Part shown: positions 40,792 through 49,025 of the stretch, piece after piece | Layout: every line of letters starts with the position of its first letter | How positions within the stretch are numbered: position 1 is the first letter of the stretch | Assembly: GCA_022710975.1 (NCBI GenBank) | Contig: JAKLGA010000022.1 | Span: forward strand, 1 to 64,000 | Length of the DNA stretch: 64,000 nucleotides | Origin: Myxococcota bacterium | Lineage (GTDB): Bacteria; Myxococcota; B64-G9 | Direction of reading: 5' to 3' | Made by a program: the position numbers and the translations under genes | The notes under the pieces: model-generated | What the model saw: the letters and a program-made list of their open reading frames with translations, nothing else | What the model was told of the DNA's origin: nothing | The model's database searches: none

Positions 40792-43788
40792 TCAGCGTCC
40801 CGGGACCGGAGTGGCCGGATCGCCCAGCAGGTGGTAGGCGCGCGCCATGTCTCGCTCCGCGGGCGAGCCCGCGGCCAGGCTGGCCAGGGCGGCCTGGAAC
40901 ACCTGTCCCAGGCTGCCCGCGCGCTCGCGCGCCAGCCCGCAGGCCAGCGCGAGCGACAGCCTGCGCAGCGCGGACGGATCGCTCAGGGTCGCGGCCGCGG
41001 TGGCCGCCAGCGCGCCCCCCGCGGGGTTGCGCACGAAGCCCCAGGCCAGCGACTCGGCCCAGGGCCCGACGAAGGCCCCGTCGAAGCAGGTGAAGGACAG
41101 CAGCACGAAGGGCCGCGCGTTGCGCAGGCCCGCAGCCAGCGCGAGATCGGCCATCATCGGGCTCGAGGACCAGCCCGACAGGAAGGCGTGCCCGAAGTAC
41201 AGCAGCGCGTCCAGGCCGGCCTCCGCCTCCGCCGCCAGGGCGGCCCGGGGCTCGGCCAGGCCGGACTTGAACACCTTGACCGGCGTGGCCCCGTCCGGGC
41301 CGCACTCCCGCCACAGCTCCCAGGCCAGTGCCTGGTACAGCTCGGTGGGCTCGCTCGCGCCGGGCTCCCGGTCGTCGGCGGCGAGCCCCCAGCGCCCGGT
41401 GGGCGCGCTGGCCCCGGACAGGGCGCGCTCGAGCTTGTCCACAAGCGCCTCGGCCTCAGCCAGGCTCTGCACCGGCAGTCGGCCGAGCGCCAGGCGCGGG
41501 CTGACCCCGTCCGGACCGGCCGCGTACCAGCCGTCGCTCGGGGACTCGTAGCCGAAGGCCCCCAGCCGGGCGAACGGCGCGGGCAGGAAGTCGGGCGGGC
41601 TGCCGTCCAGGAAGCCACGCGGATCCACGGTGGCGCCGCCGAGCAGCAGGGCGTAGCGCGGCGCGCGCGACCAGGACGTGAGGGCCGTGTCGAGCAGCAC
41701 GCGGATGCCCTCCGGACCGGGCCGGCCGAAGGAGAAGCAGTCGTAGGCCTCCCGGGTGGTCACCACCCTCACCGCCAGCCCGCGGGCGGCGTGCAGCCCG
41801 GCCAGGCGCTGGGCCGCCGCCAGGAAGTCCGGGTGGGTGATCAGCAGGTAGTCGGCGCCGAGGGCCGGATCGCGCAGCGCACAGCTCGCCGCGGGCGGCA
41901 GGGCCCCGGGGGTCCCGGCCGCGCCGCTGGCCACGGCCAGGTAGCGACGGGGCGGGGCCGCGGGGTCGCCCGGGTCCGCGAAACGCAGCACCCCCGTGCC
42001 GTCCGCGCCCGGCCCCACGGCGGCCCCGCGCAGCTCGACCGGGCGCAGCGGATCGCTCACCTCCACGAGCCGCGCCCCGGCCACGCCCAGGCCCGTCAGC
42101 TCCAGGCAGCTCCCCGGGCGGGCGCTGAGCTCGAGCACCCCGGCCACGGCGCGCAGCCGCCGCGCGTGCAGCACCCCCAGCCCGTCGGCGAACACGCCGT
42201 CCCACGCCCCGTCCGGCGGCAGCGCGAGGTCCAGGCGGTTGCCGCGCTCGGCCAGGCACCCGGCCGGGACCGGCACCACCAGCTCGCTGAGCGCGTCGCC
42301 GCCCCAGGCCGCCTCGCCCAGGTCGCAGGCACCGAGGGTGAGCAGCAGCCGGTGCGGCCCCGCACCCAGTCCGGCCACCCGCAGCGCGAGCTCGCCGGCG
42401 CCCGGCTGCAGCCCGGGCAGGTCGAACTCCAGGCTCAGCGGGTAGCCCGGGAAGGCCGAGCCCCAGAAGAACGGATCCTCTCCGGGCGCGGCCACGTAGT
42501 ACTCGCGCTCCCGCTCGATCCACACCTGCTCGGTCAGCGCGCCCGCGGGCTTCGCGCAGGCGCCGTCCACGCCGCGGGCGGGCATGGCCAGGGGACGCCC
42601 GGGCGCGGCCCGCACCACCTCCAGCTCGGCGTGGCGGTCCCGCGACGGCGCGCCGACGAACACGAGCCCGTCCCCGTCGCGCAGCACCGGGACCGCGCCG
42701 CTGGCACGCGTCAGGGCGGTGTTCTGCGCGGACAGCCCGAGCGCCGCGAGCTGGGCGCCCCCGAGCCGCAGCAGGCCGGCCTGCGGCACCGCGAGCTGGG
42801 CCACCTCGCCCGAGGCCAGTCGCGGCCGCCGGACGCGCGGGGCGCGCGGGGGTTCCACGCGGGTGGCGGCGCGCGGGGACGCGAGCGAGGCGCGGCTGGC
42901 GCCTGCCACCACCGGCGGGTGCCGGTGACGCGCGCCCCCGATCTCCACGTCCTCGAGCAGGTAGGTGTCTCCGGTCCGGCCCTCGGGGTCGAGGTACCGG
43001 TAGAGCCGGCCGACGGGCGCGTCGATCAGCCCGGGCACGGGCGCCGCGGTCAGCCGCACCGGCCGGCCGCCCGGCGAGGCGCGCAGCAGGTGGAAGCCGG
43101 CGTTCCTGCGCTCGCTGGCCGTGACCCAGGTGAGCTCGACCCCGCCCGGGGCGGGCGCGGCCTGGAGCGCCAGCAGGCGGACCGCCAGGGGCTCGATGCC
43201 GTCGCCCTGGGTGCCGTCGTAGATGAGCATGCCGTCGCTGGCGTCCCCGGGCTCTGGGGAATACTCGACGTTGTTCGGGTGACCGGTCACGGCGAAGGAC
43301 ACCCCGAAGGTGTCCGCGCCGTGGGTCAGGCCGAGGAGCGAATAGGGGATGCCCGCCTCGAGGCGGTCGCCCGCGGCGGTGGACTGGCTGAAGGTGCCGA
43401 CCAGGGCGCCGGTGCCGTCGAAGACCTGCTGCTCGGTCAGCTCGATGGCCCGATCCGCCGCGCCGTCGGTCCGCCCGTCCCCGTCGATGTCCAGGTAGAG
43501 CCACACGTCCACGTCGTGGTTGCCGATGTTGTAGTTGAAGGTATTGAAGAAGTCGACGCCCACGAAGAGGTTCCCGTCGGAGCCCGAGGCGTTGTTGTTG
43601 GTCAGGCGGAGCTCCTGGATGTCGGCGTAGGGCGGCGGGTTGTCGCCGCCGACGTCCTGGAAACCCCAGCAGTCCGCGGGCCAGTCGCCGAAGCTGCCGT
43701 CCACCACGATGTTCGCGTCGGCCGCCCCGTCGAGGGGCCAGGCCACGGCCGCCAGCAGGGACAAGGACGCGACCAGGATTCTGGACAT
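40792..43788 (-). CDS. Gingipain-like (C25) cysteine peptidase family protein
   Basis: 998 residues with a signal peptide (LSLLAAVAWPLDGAADA) and GGAGG seven bases before ATG. Residues ~25-190 (VVDGSFGDW, VDVWLYLDIDGDGRTDG) look like a CBM9/DOMON-type binding domain. A long beta-rich middle leads to a peptidase-C25-like region from about 640: LLITHPDFLAAAQRL, YALLLGGATVDPRGF, LALGRLPV, then YFGHAFLSGW (catalytic His near 864; gingipains have GHG) and SFTCFDGAFV (Cys near 901). The family includes gingipains and sortase-like proteins of type IX secretion; no type IX genes are seen here. It diverges from the peptide-modification operon. Confidence 0.7.
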   Translation of the reverse strand: MSRILVASLSLLAAVAWPLDGAADANIVVDGSFGDWPADCWGFQDVGGDNPPPYADIQELRLTNNNASGSDGNLFVGVDFFNTFNYNIGNHDVDVWLYLDIDGDGRTDGAADRAIELTEQQVFDGTGALVGTFSQSTAAGDRLEAGIPYSLLGLTHGADTFGVSFAVTGHPNNVEYSPEPGDASDGMLIYDGTQGDGIEPLAVRLLALQAAPAPGGVELTWVTASERRNAGFHLLRASPGGRPVRLTAAPVPGLIDAPVGRLYRYLDPEGRTGDTYLLEDVEIGGARHRHPPVVAGASRASLASPRAATRVEPPRAPRVRRPRLASGEVAQLAVPQAGLLRLGGAQLAALGLSAQNTALTRASGAVPVLRDGDGLVFVGAPSRDRHAELEVVRAAPGRPLAMPARGVDGACAKPAGALTEQVWIEREREYYVAAPGEDPFFWGSAFPGYPLSLEFDLPGLQPGAGELALRVAGLGAGPHRLLLTLGACDLGEAAWGGDALSELVVPVPAGCLAERGNRLDLALPPDGAWDGVFADGLGVLHARRLRAVAGVLELSARPGSCLELTGLGVAGARLVEVSDPLRPVELRGAAVGPGADGTGVLRFADPGDPAAPPRRYLAVASGAAGTPGALPPAASCALRDPALGADYLLITHPDFLAAAQRLAGLHAARGLAVRVVTTREAYDCFSFGRPGPEGIRVLLDTALTSWSRAPRYALLLGGATVDPRGFLDGSPPDFLPAPFARLGAFGYESPSDGWYAAGPDGVSPRLALGRLPVQSLAEAEALVDKLERALSGASAPTGRWGLAADDREPGASEPTELYQALAWELWRECGPDGATPVKVFKSGLAEPRAALAAEAEAGLDALLYFGHAFLSGWSSSPMMADLALAAGLRNARPFVLLSFTCFDGAFVGPWAESLAWGFVRNPAGGALAATAAATLSDPSALRRLSLALACGLARERAGSLGQVFQAALASLAAGSPAERDMARAYHLLGDPATPVPGR

Positions 43789-43880
43789 GATCCTACCTCC
43801 GTCCCCGGGACCGACAAAGGATAGCACAGGGCGGGTAAATGCGAAACCCTCGACATTTCGCCAGCCTCTCGGCGCCGAGG

Positions 43881-43910
43881 TTGACCCGGAGGGCTCCCTC
43901 CGGCTAGCAT
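43881..43910 (+). promoter_or_regulatory. Sigma-70-like promoter of the peptide-modification operon
   Basis: TTGACC (43881-43886), 18 bases, TAGCAT (43905-43910). Six bases then separate the -10 from ATG 43917, with no Shine-Dalgarno, so the mRNA is probably leaderless. The spacer is filled by an 18-bp dyad. Confidence 0.55.
43886..43903. promoter_or_regulatory. Operator-like dyad between -35 and -10
   Basis: CCGGAGGG and CCCTCCGG are exact inverted copies separated by CT. The dyad occupies the whole promoter spacer, a classic place for a repressor or MerR-type activator. No regulator gene is adjacent in the window. Confidence 0.5.
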
Positions 43911-43916
43911 TCCGCC

Positions 43917-44219
43917 ATGGCGTCGCCGCGTTACCGCAAGACCGGGGCCATGGCTGCCCGCAAGATCCTGGACGAGGTGGTGCTGATCCCCATCCGCACC
44001 GACACCCGCGAGACGCTGGGCGCGTACCACCTGAACCGCACGGCGTCGGTGCTGTGGGAGAGCCTCGAGCGCGAGGCCAGCCTGGACGATCTGGTGACGG
44101 CCCTGTGTACCCGTTTTCAGGTAGAGGCGCCCCAGGCCCGCGCCGACGCCGAGGGTTTCGTCCAAGAGATGCTGCGGATCGGGGCGCTCGAGGCAGGGGC
44201 CGAGGCCGGCCCCGCATGA
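43917..44219 (+). CDS. PqqD-like RiPP recognition protein
   Basis: 100 residues. The sequence (ARKILDEVVLIPI, YHLNRTASVLWESL, SLDDLVTALCTRFQVEAPQARADAEGFVQEMLRIGAL) follows the PqqD winged-helix pattern: two or three strands, then N-x-T/S-A-xx-(L/I)W and a three-helix C-part. PqqD domains bind leader peptides and present them to a radical SAM enzyme. Its last base pairs overlap the start of the radical SAM gene (ATGA). ATG 43917 lies directly at the predicted transcription start; ATG 43950 is an alternative. Confidence 0.8.
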   Translation: MASPRYRKTGAMAARKILDEVVLIPIRTDTRETLGAYHLNRTASVLWESLEREASLDDLVTALCTRFQVEAPQARADAEGFVQEMLRIGALEAGAEAGPA

Positions 44220-45271
44220 CGCTCTGCCGCGAAGAGCACGCCTGGCTCGGCCGGCACCTGACGCGCAAGCTGGCCGGCGTGCGCTTCCCGCTCAGCGGCA
44301 CGTTCGAGCTGACCCACCGCTGCAATTTCGGCTGCGCGCACTGCTACCTCGGCGGGCGCCGCGCGGGCGGGCCCGAGCTGCCCACGGGGGCGGTCCGCGC
44401 CCTGCTCGCGCAGCTGGCCGAGGCCGGCTGCCTCAGCCTGGCCCTGACGGGCGGCGAGCCCCTGCTGCGCGAGGACTTCGCCGAGGTGTGGACCGCGGCG
44501 CACCGGCTCGGCTTCATGCTGAGCCTGTTCACCAACGGCAGCCTGCTCGACGCGGGGACCGTGGCCCTGCTCGCCGACCACCCCCCGCGCGTGGTCGAGG
44601 TGAGCCTGTACGGCGCGGACCCGGAGAGCCAGGCCGCGGTGAGCGGGGACGGAGGGGCGTTCCGCGAGGTCCTGGCCGGGATCGACCGGCTGCTCGCCCG
44701 CGGCGTGCAGGTGGTGTTGAAGGCCGTCCTGCTCGCGCCGCTGGCCGGCAAGCTCGACGCGCTGCGCGCGCTGGGGCGAGCGCGGGGGCTCGAGGTCCGG
44801 CTGGACCCGGGGGTCAACCGGACCCTGGACCGGGACGATGGACCGACCCGGCTGCGGATCGCCGCGGCCGAGGCCGCGGACGCGGAGCTCGCCGACCCGG
44901 GCCGCTGCGCGAAGGTCCGGGCCTACGATCAGGCCTGGCAAGCGCAGCCCGTTGCAGCTCGAATCGCGCCCTGCGCCGCCGGGTTCCACGCCTTCAACCT
45001 GGGCCCGGCGGGCCAGCTCATGGCCTGCATGCTGCACCGCGTCCCCGCCTTCGACGCGGCGGGGCTCGGCTTCGCTGCGGCCTGGCGAGGGCTCGGCGCC
45101 CTGGGCCGCCTGGCGTTCGCGCCGTCCTCCATCTGCGCCACCTGCAGCCTCGGCCACCTGTGTGGCTACTGCCCCGCGGTGGAGGCGCTCGGAGAGGAAC
45201 CCGAGTACCATTGCGAAGTTGCGCGCCAGCGCAAGCGCGTGCTAGAATCGGACCCGGCCGGTGGGAAATAG
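44216..45271 (+). CDS. Radical SAM/SPASM peptide-modifying enzyme
   Basis: 351 residues from ATG 44216 overlapping the previous stop. CNFGCAHC (Cys 36, 40, 43) is the radical SAM cluster motif; TGGEPLLRED is the SAM-binding GGE motif. The C-terminal ~110 residues carry SPASM/twitch-like cysteines (IAPCAAGFHAFN, LMACMLHRV, CATCSLGHLCGYCP) for auxiliary Fe-S clusters. Enzymes of this class (PqqE, AlbA, ranthipeptide and mycofactocin maturases) form C-C, thioether or oxidative changes on peptides. With a PqqD protein upstream and a cysteine peptide 23 bases downstream, the peptide is the likely substrate. Confidence 0.85.
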   Translation: MTLCREEHAWLGRHLTRKLAGVRFPLSGTFELTHRCNFGCAHCYLGGRRAGGPELPTGAVRALLAQLAEAGCLSLALTGGEPLLREDFAEVWTAAHRLGFMLSLFTNGSLLDAGTVALLADHPPRVVEVSLYGADPESQAAVSGDGGAFREVLAGIDRLLARGVQVVLKAVLLAPLAGKLDALRALGRARGLEVRLDPGVNRTLDRDDGPTRLRIAAAEAADAELADPGRCAKVRAYDQAWQAQPVAARIAPCAAGFHAFNLGPAGQLMACMLHRVPAFDAAGLGFAAAWRGLGALGRLAFAPSSICATCSLGHLCGYCPAVEALGEEPEYHCEVARQRKRVLESDPAGGK

Positions 45272-45294
45272 CCGGATTCAGGAGTCGGAACCCG

Positions 45295-45489
45295 GTGAAA
45301 CCAGGACAGGATCAGAAGCCAGCCGAACCGTCCCACGACAGGCCCGCCGAGGGGCGTGAGGCCTACGAGCCTCCCGTCATCCGGCACGTCGAGATCGCCA
45401 TCCAGGAAGCCATCATGAGCATCTGCAAGGGCGGCACGAGCGCCGGTCCCTTCGGCCCCGGATGCGGTTGCCGCGGAGGCGGGAGCTGA
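45295..45489 (+). CDS. Candidate RiPP precursor peptide (64 residues)
   Basis: GTG start at 45295 with AGGAG ten bases upstream. The first ~20 residues are polar and Pro/Glu-rich, followed by YEPPVIRHVEIAIQEAIM (residues 24-41), a leader-like amphipathic segment. The core-like C-terminus is short, Gly-rich and has Cys 44, 57 and 59 (CKGG, GPGCGC). A Tyr-Glu-Pro-Pro start to the recognition helix is common in radical SAM RiPP leaders. Placed directly after the SPASM enzyme and before a P-loop kinase-like protein. The gene is too small and GTG-started to be picked up easily. No homologue could be checked, so the precursor role is inference. Confidence 0.6.
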   Translation: MKPGQDQKPAEPSHDRPAEGREAYEPPVIRHVEIAIQEAIMSICKGGTSAGPFGPGCGCRGGGS

Positions 45490-46343
45490 GCCCCAGACTC
45501 GTCCTGGGTGGATTCCAGCTCGAGCTGCAGGGGGAGGCCGTCCACCCCCTGCCCGCGCGCTTGCGCCCGTTCCAGACCCGGGGCGGCGATCCGCAGCTCA
45601 CCTGCGAGGGGGAGCTCGGCCCGGTGGCCGCGCCGGGCTCCGACGGGGACGAGATCCTGGCCGACCCCGGCGGGGTGTGGGTGCTCCACCGCTGGGGCGG
45701 GGAGCTGCACCTGACCCTGCGGCTGGGCGGACCGGGCGGCAAGGCCTACCAGCGCCTGTCGCTGGGGCCAGACCTCATGGCGGCCCGGGCCAGGCTGGAC
45801 CCCAGCCTGCTCCAGGACCGGCCGCCCTTCGCCCTGCGCGAGCCGCTCCTGGAGCTGTGGCTGTCCCTGCTGCTGTTCTCGGGCCACGGCCTGCTGCTCC
45901 ACGCGACGGGGCTGCTCACCCCGCAGGGCGTGCTCGCCTGCGCGGGTCCCTCGGGAGCCGGCAAGAGCACGCTGGCGGGCCTGTTCGCCCAGGCCGGTGC
46001 GGGCACCCTGCTGACCGACGACCGGCTGATCCTCAGGCCCGAGGGCGAGGACTTCCGCGCCTGGGGCTCCCCCTGGCACGGCACGGCGGGCTGCGCCTCG
46101 CCCGCCTCCGGGCGGCTCGCCGGCCTGTACGTCCTGGAGAAGGCCGGGCGGGCCGAGCGCCTGCCGCTCGGCGCCGCCGAGGCGGCCATGCACCTGGCGG
46201 CCAACTGCTTCCGTGGGGCCTGGCCGCCCGAGGGCGCGCGCCACGTGCTGGAGACCTGCGCGCGGCTGGCCGAGCGCCTGCCGTGCTACCGGCTGCGGTT
46301 CACCCGGCAGCCCGCGACCCTCGCCGCGCTGGGGCTCGGGTGA
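45462..46343 (+). CDS. HPr-kinase-like P-loop protein of the RiPP cluster
   Basis: 293 residues. ATG 45462 overlaps the precursor gene by 28 bases in another frame. Residues ~1-140 form a beta-rich lead; Walker A is CAGPSGAGKSTLAG (about 165) and LLTDDRLIL follows as the acidic partner, the layout of HprK/P-like proteins found beside PqqD and peptidase genes in RiPP clusters. It may phosphorylate the peptide or use ATP in its handling. The stop overlaps the next start (GTGA). Confidence 0.7.
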   Translation: MRLPRRRELSPRLVLGGFQLELQGEAVHPLPARLRPFQTRGGDPQLTCEGELGPVAAPGSDGDEILADPGGVWVLHRWGGELHLTLRLGGPGGKAYQRLSLGPDLMAARARLDPSLLQDRPPFALREPLLELWLSLLLFSGHGLLLHATGLLTPQGVLACAGPSGAGKSTLAGLFAQAGAGTLLTDDRLILRPEGEDFRAWGSPWHGTAGCASPASGRLAGLYVLEKAGRAERLPLGAAEAAMHLAANCFRGAWPPEGARHVLETCARLAERLPCYRLRFTRQPATLAALGLG

Positions 46344-46780
46344 GCGGCATGCAGCGCTTCTGCCTGGCGCCCGTGGACCTGGCCGAGCTGTCCCGCGAGG
46401 TGACGGGGCGGGGTGGGAGCCTCGAGGTCGAGGTGCACGGCCACAGCATGCTGCCCTCCATCGCGGACGGGGAGCGGGTGCGGCTGGGGCCGCTCGGCCA
46501 GGCGGGGCCCCGCCCCGGCCAGGTGCTGCTCGTGTGCCAGGATGGCCGCGCCTGCCTGCACCGCTACCTGGGGCAGACCGCCGGACCGCGGGGCCCGTGG
46601 CTGCTGCTGGCCGGCGACAACCAGACCGGCCCGCCCGAGCGCCTGGAGCCGGAGGCGGCGGTGGCCCGGGTGGTCGCGGTCCACCGCGGCGTCCGGCTGC
46701 TGCTCCAGCCGCGGCGGCTCCTGCGCTTGCTGCTCCGGGGGATCCTGGGAATCAATCCTTGCGTTCGCGCGCGCATCTGA
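46340..46780 (+). CDS. S24/S26-type (signal-peptidase-like) serine peptidase
   Basis: 146 residues from GTG 46340 (ATG 46349 also possible). VHGHSMLPSIADGERVRL is the signal-peptidase Ser box (GxSMxPxxxxGD/E), ACLHRYLG sits where the general base lies, and LLAGDNQ is the conserved GD box. The base position is His rather than Lys, as in archaeal/ER Ser-His signal peptidases. No N-terminal membrane helix is present, only a hydrophobic/basic tail (LLRLLLRGILG), so it is probably cytosolic or peripheral. A leader-cleaving or processing protease for the precursor is the natural guess. Confidence 0.7.
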   Translation: MSGMQRFCLAPVDLAELSREVTGRGGSLEVEVHGHSMLPSIADGERVRLGPLGQAGPRPGQVLLVCQDGRACLHRYLGQTAGPRGPWLLLAGDNQTGPPERLEPEAAVARVVAVHRGVRLLLQPRRLLRLLLRGILGINPCVRARI

Positions 46781-46817
46781 GACAATACGCCTCGGCAGTC
46801 CCGACACAGGAGCGAGC

Positions 46818-49004
46818 ATGCGCTGGTGGATTACCCCGTTCGGAGGGTTTCGTCTTCCCATATGGACGGCGGCCTGCCTGCTGGTGGTGAGCGGCCTGGC
46901 CGTCCCGGCCCTGGCCGAGGAGGCCGGCGAGGAGCCCGGGGAGGTGGAGGGCCAGGACGAGGCGCGGCGCGCCGCCAAGGACGGGGACGAGTTCAAGGAC
47001 TTCGGCGAGCTGGACATCGAGAGCCTGCTGGACGTCGAGACCTCGGCCGGCCTGCGCGGGGCCGTGCGCTCCCAGCGCGACACGCCGGGCACGATCAGCG
47101 TGATCAGCCGCGAGGAGATCGAGCGCCTGGGCGCCCGCGACCTGATCGACATCCTGGCCATGGTGCCCGGCTTCCAGTTCGGCTCGGACTCGCTCGCGAC
47201 CCACACCTCCGCCGTGCGCGGGCTGTGGGCGGCCGACGGGCGCAGCATGATGCTGATCGACGGCCACGATCTGGCCGAGCTGGCCTACAACGGCGCGCTG
47301 CTGGGCAACCGCATCCCGATCGAGTGGCTGGAGCGGGTGGAGGTCATCCGCGGCCCGGCCTCGCTGGCCTACGGCGGCGGCGCCGAGCTGACCGTCATCA
47401 ACCTGGTCACCCGCAAGGACCCCGGCTTCCAAGTCGCCGGCGCCTACGGCCAGATGCTCCACTCCTGGGTCAAGGGCGACGCCTCGCTGGCCGACGCCTA
47501 CGCCCGCCGCAGCCTGAGCTTCCAGTGGAACCAGGCCTTCCCCGAGGCGGACGGGCTCGAGGCCCACCTGGCCTTCCACATCGGCCAGGGCAACCGCTCG
47601 GACGGCTTCTACCACGACGCCTTCCCCTACCTGGACGGCCGCCCGAACCCCGACCACCGGACCCCCATGGCCGGGCAGACGGCCACGGACCCGCTCATGC
47701 TCGATCTCAGCCTGGCCTGGCGGGGGCTGGAGGTGAAGTACCTGTTCGAGCGCCACCACACCATGTTCCGCGACTCGTGGTACGGCGGCATCGACACGAG
47801 CCTGCCGGCCGATTACACCACCAGCTCGCTCATCCTGACCTACGACTGGGAGATCCTCGACGACCTGCACCTGCGCCCCAGCGCGCGCTACGTGTGGCAG
47901 AAGCCCTGGGAGACCACGGACGAGCGCGCCTGGGACTACGAGGAGGCCTGGTGGGATCTCACCATGCACCGGGTCCAGCTCCGGCTGCCGCTCGCCTGGA
48001 CGCCCATCGACGGCGGGGAGTACCTGGAGCGCCTGACCGTGCTGGCCGGCCTCGAGTACGTCTACGACTGGGCCGAGGACAAGGACTTCCTGTTCATCGA
48101 TCCCGACGATCCCGAGAGCGACGGCATGCCCACGGTCGAGCTGCACGACCTGGCCGCCTACGCCCAGGTGCTGGTCGATCTGAAGTGGATCAACGCCTCG
48201 GCCGGCCTGCGCTACCAGTGGCACACCCGCTCGGACCACGCCTTCGCCCCACGCGTGGCGCTGCAGAAGGCCTACGGGCCGTTCCACTTCAAGGCGCTCT
48301 ACTCGCAGAGCTTCCGCTCGCCGCCCATCTACGACTTCGCCACCGAGGCCGACGTGGCGCCGGAGCGGGCCACCTCCTACGAGCTGGAGCTCGGCTACCA
48401 GCTCGTGGACTGGCTGCAGCTCACCCTCAACGGGTTCGACATCACCATCGACGGCCCGCGCTACTACGACAGCAGCCAGGGCGATCGCAGCGAGTTCCAC
48501 GTGGGCACCCGCGGCTTCGAGCTCGAGCTGCGCTTCCGCCACCAGGACTGGCTGGCGGGCCTCAGCTACTCGTTCTACGACGTGGTGGGCAAGAACAACG
48601 TGGACGACTACGCCGTGCCCGGCAAGCGGCACGTGCTGCTGGGCCTGGCCCCGCACAAGATCACCGCGCACGTCGGGGTGGTGCTGGCCGAGCGCCTCAG
48701 CCTGCACACCTCCCTGTGGGTGCTGTCCGACCAGCGCTACGCGTACACCGACTACCTGTCGAACGACCCCGTCAACGATCCCGACGCGGTCCAGCGGATC
48801 GAGGAGCTGCCCTGGCAGGTGCTGTGGAACGCCCACGTGCGCTACGACGATCTGCTCGTCGACGGGCTGTGGGTGGGGCTGGGCGTGTACAACATCCTGG
48901 ACCGCCCGGTGTGGTACGCGCAGGGCTACGACGCCGAGCACGCCCCGATCCCGGGCACCTCCCTCGAGGTCATGCTGCACCTGGGCTACGGGCTGGAGCT
49001 GTAG
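46818..49004 (+). CDS. TonB-dependent outer-membrane receptor
   Basis: 728 residues; AGGAGCG precedes ATG. Signal peptide (LLVVSGLAVPALAEE). LDIESLLDVETSA, then GTISVISREEIERLGARDLIDILAMVPGF is a standard plug start, with ERVEVIRGPASLAYGGGAELTVINLVTRK closing the plug. The rest is a ~22-strand barrel (for example ATSYELELGYQLVDWLQLTLNGF). Cargo could be a metal chelate or a peptide. It lies 37 bases after the peptidase in the same orientation, so it may be the last gene of the RiPP operon and serve uptake of the product or a product-bound metal. Confidence 0.85.
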   Translation: MRWWITPFGGFRLPIWTAACLLVVSGLAVPALAEEAGEEPGEVEGQDEARRAAKDGDEFKDFGELDIESLLDVETSAGLRGAVRSQRDTPGTISVISREEIERLGARDLIDILAMVPGFQFGSDSLATHTSAVRGLWAADGRSMMLIDGHDLAELAYNGALLGNRIPIEWLERVEVIRGPASLAYGGGAELTVINLVTRKDPGFQVAGAYGQMLHSWVKGDASLADAYARRSLSFQWNQAFPEADGLEAHLAFHIGQGNRSDGFYHDAFPYLDGRPNPDHRTPMAGQTATDPLMLDLSLAWRGLEVKYLFERHHTMFRDSWYGGIDTSLPADYTTSSLILTYDWEILDDLHLRPSARYVWQKPWETTDERAWDYEEAWWDLTMHRVQLRLPLAWTPIDGGEYLERLTVLAGLEYVYDWAEDKDFLFIDPDDPESDGMPTVELHDLAAYAQVLVDLKWINASAGLRYQWHTRSDHAFAPRVALQKAYGPFHFKALYSQSFRSPPIYDFATEADVAPERATSYELELGYQLVDWLQLTLNGFDITIDGPRYYDSSQGDRSEFHVGTRGFELELRFRHQDWLAGLSYSFYDVVGKNNVDDYAVPGKRHVLLGLAPHKITAHVGVVLAERLSLHTSLWVLSDQRYAYTDYLSNDPVNDPDAVQRIEELPWQVLWNAHVRYDDLLVDGLWVGLGVYNILDRPVWYAQGYDAEHAPIPGTSLEVMLHLGYGLEL

Positions 49005-49025
49005 CGCAGATCCGGCCGGCGGCCC

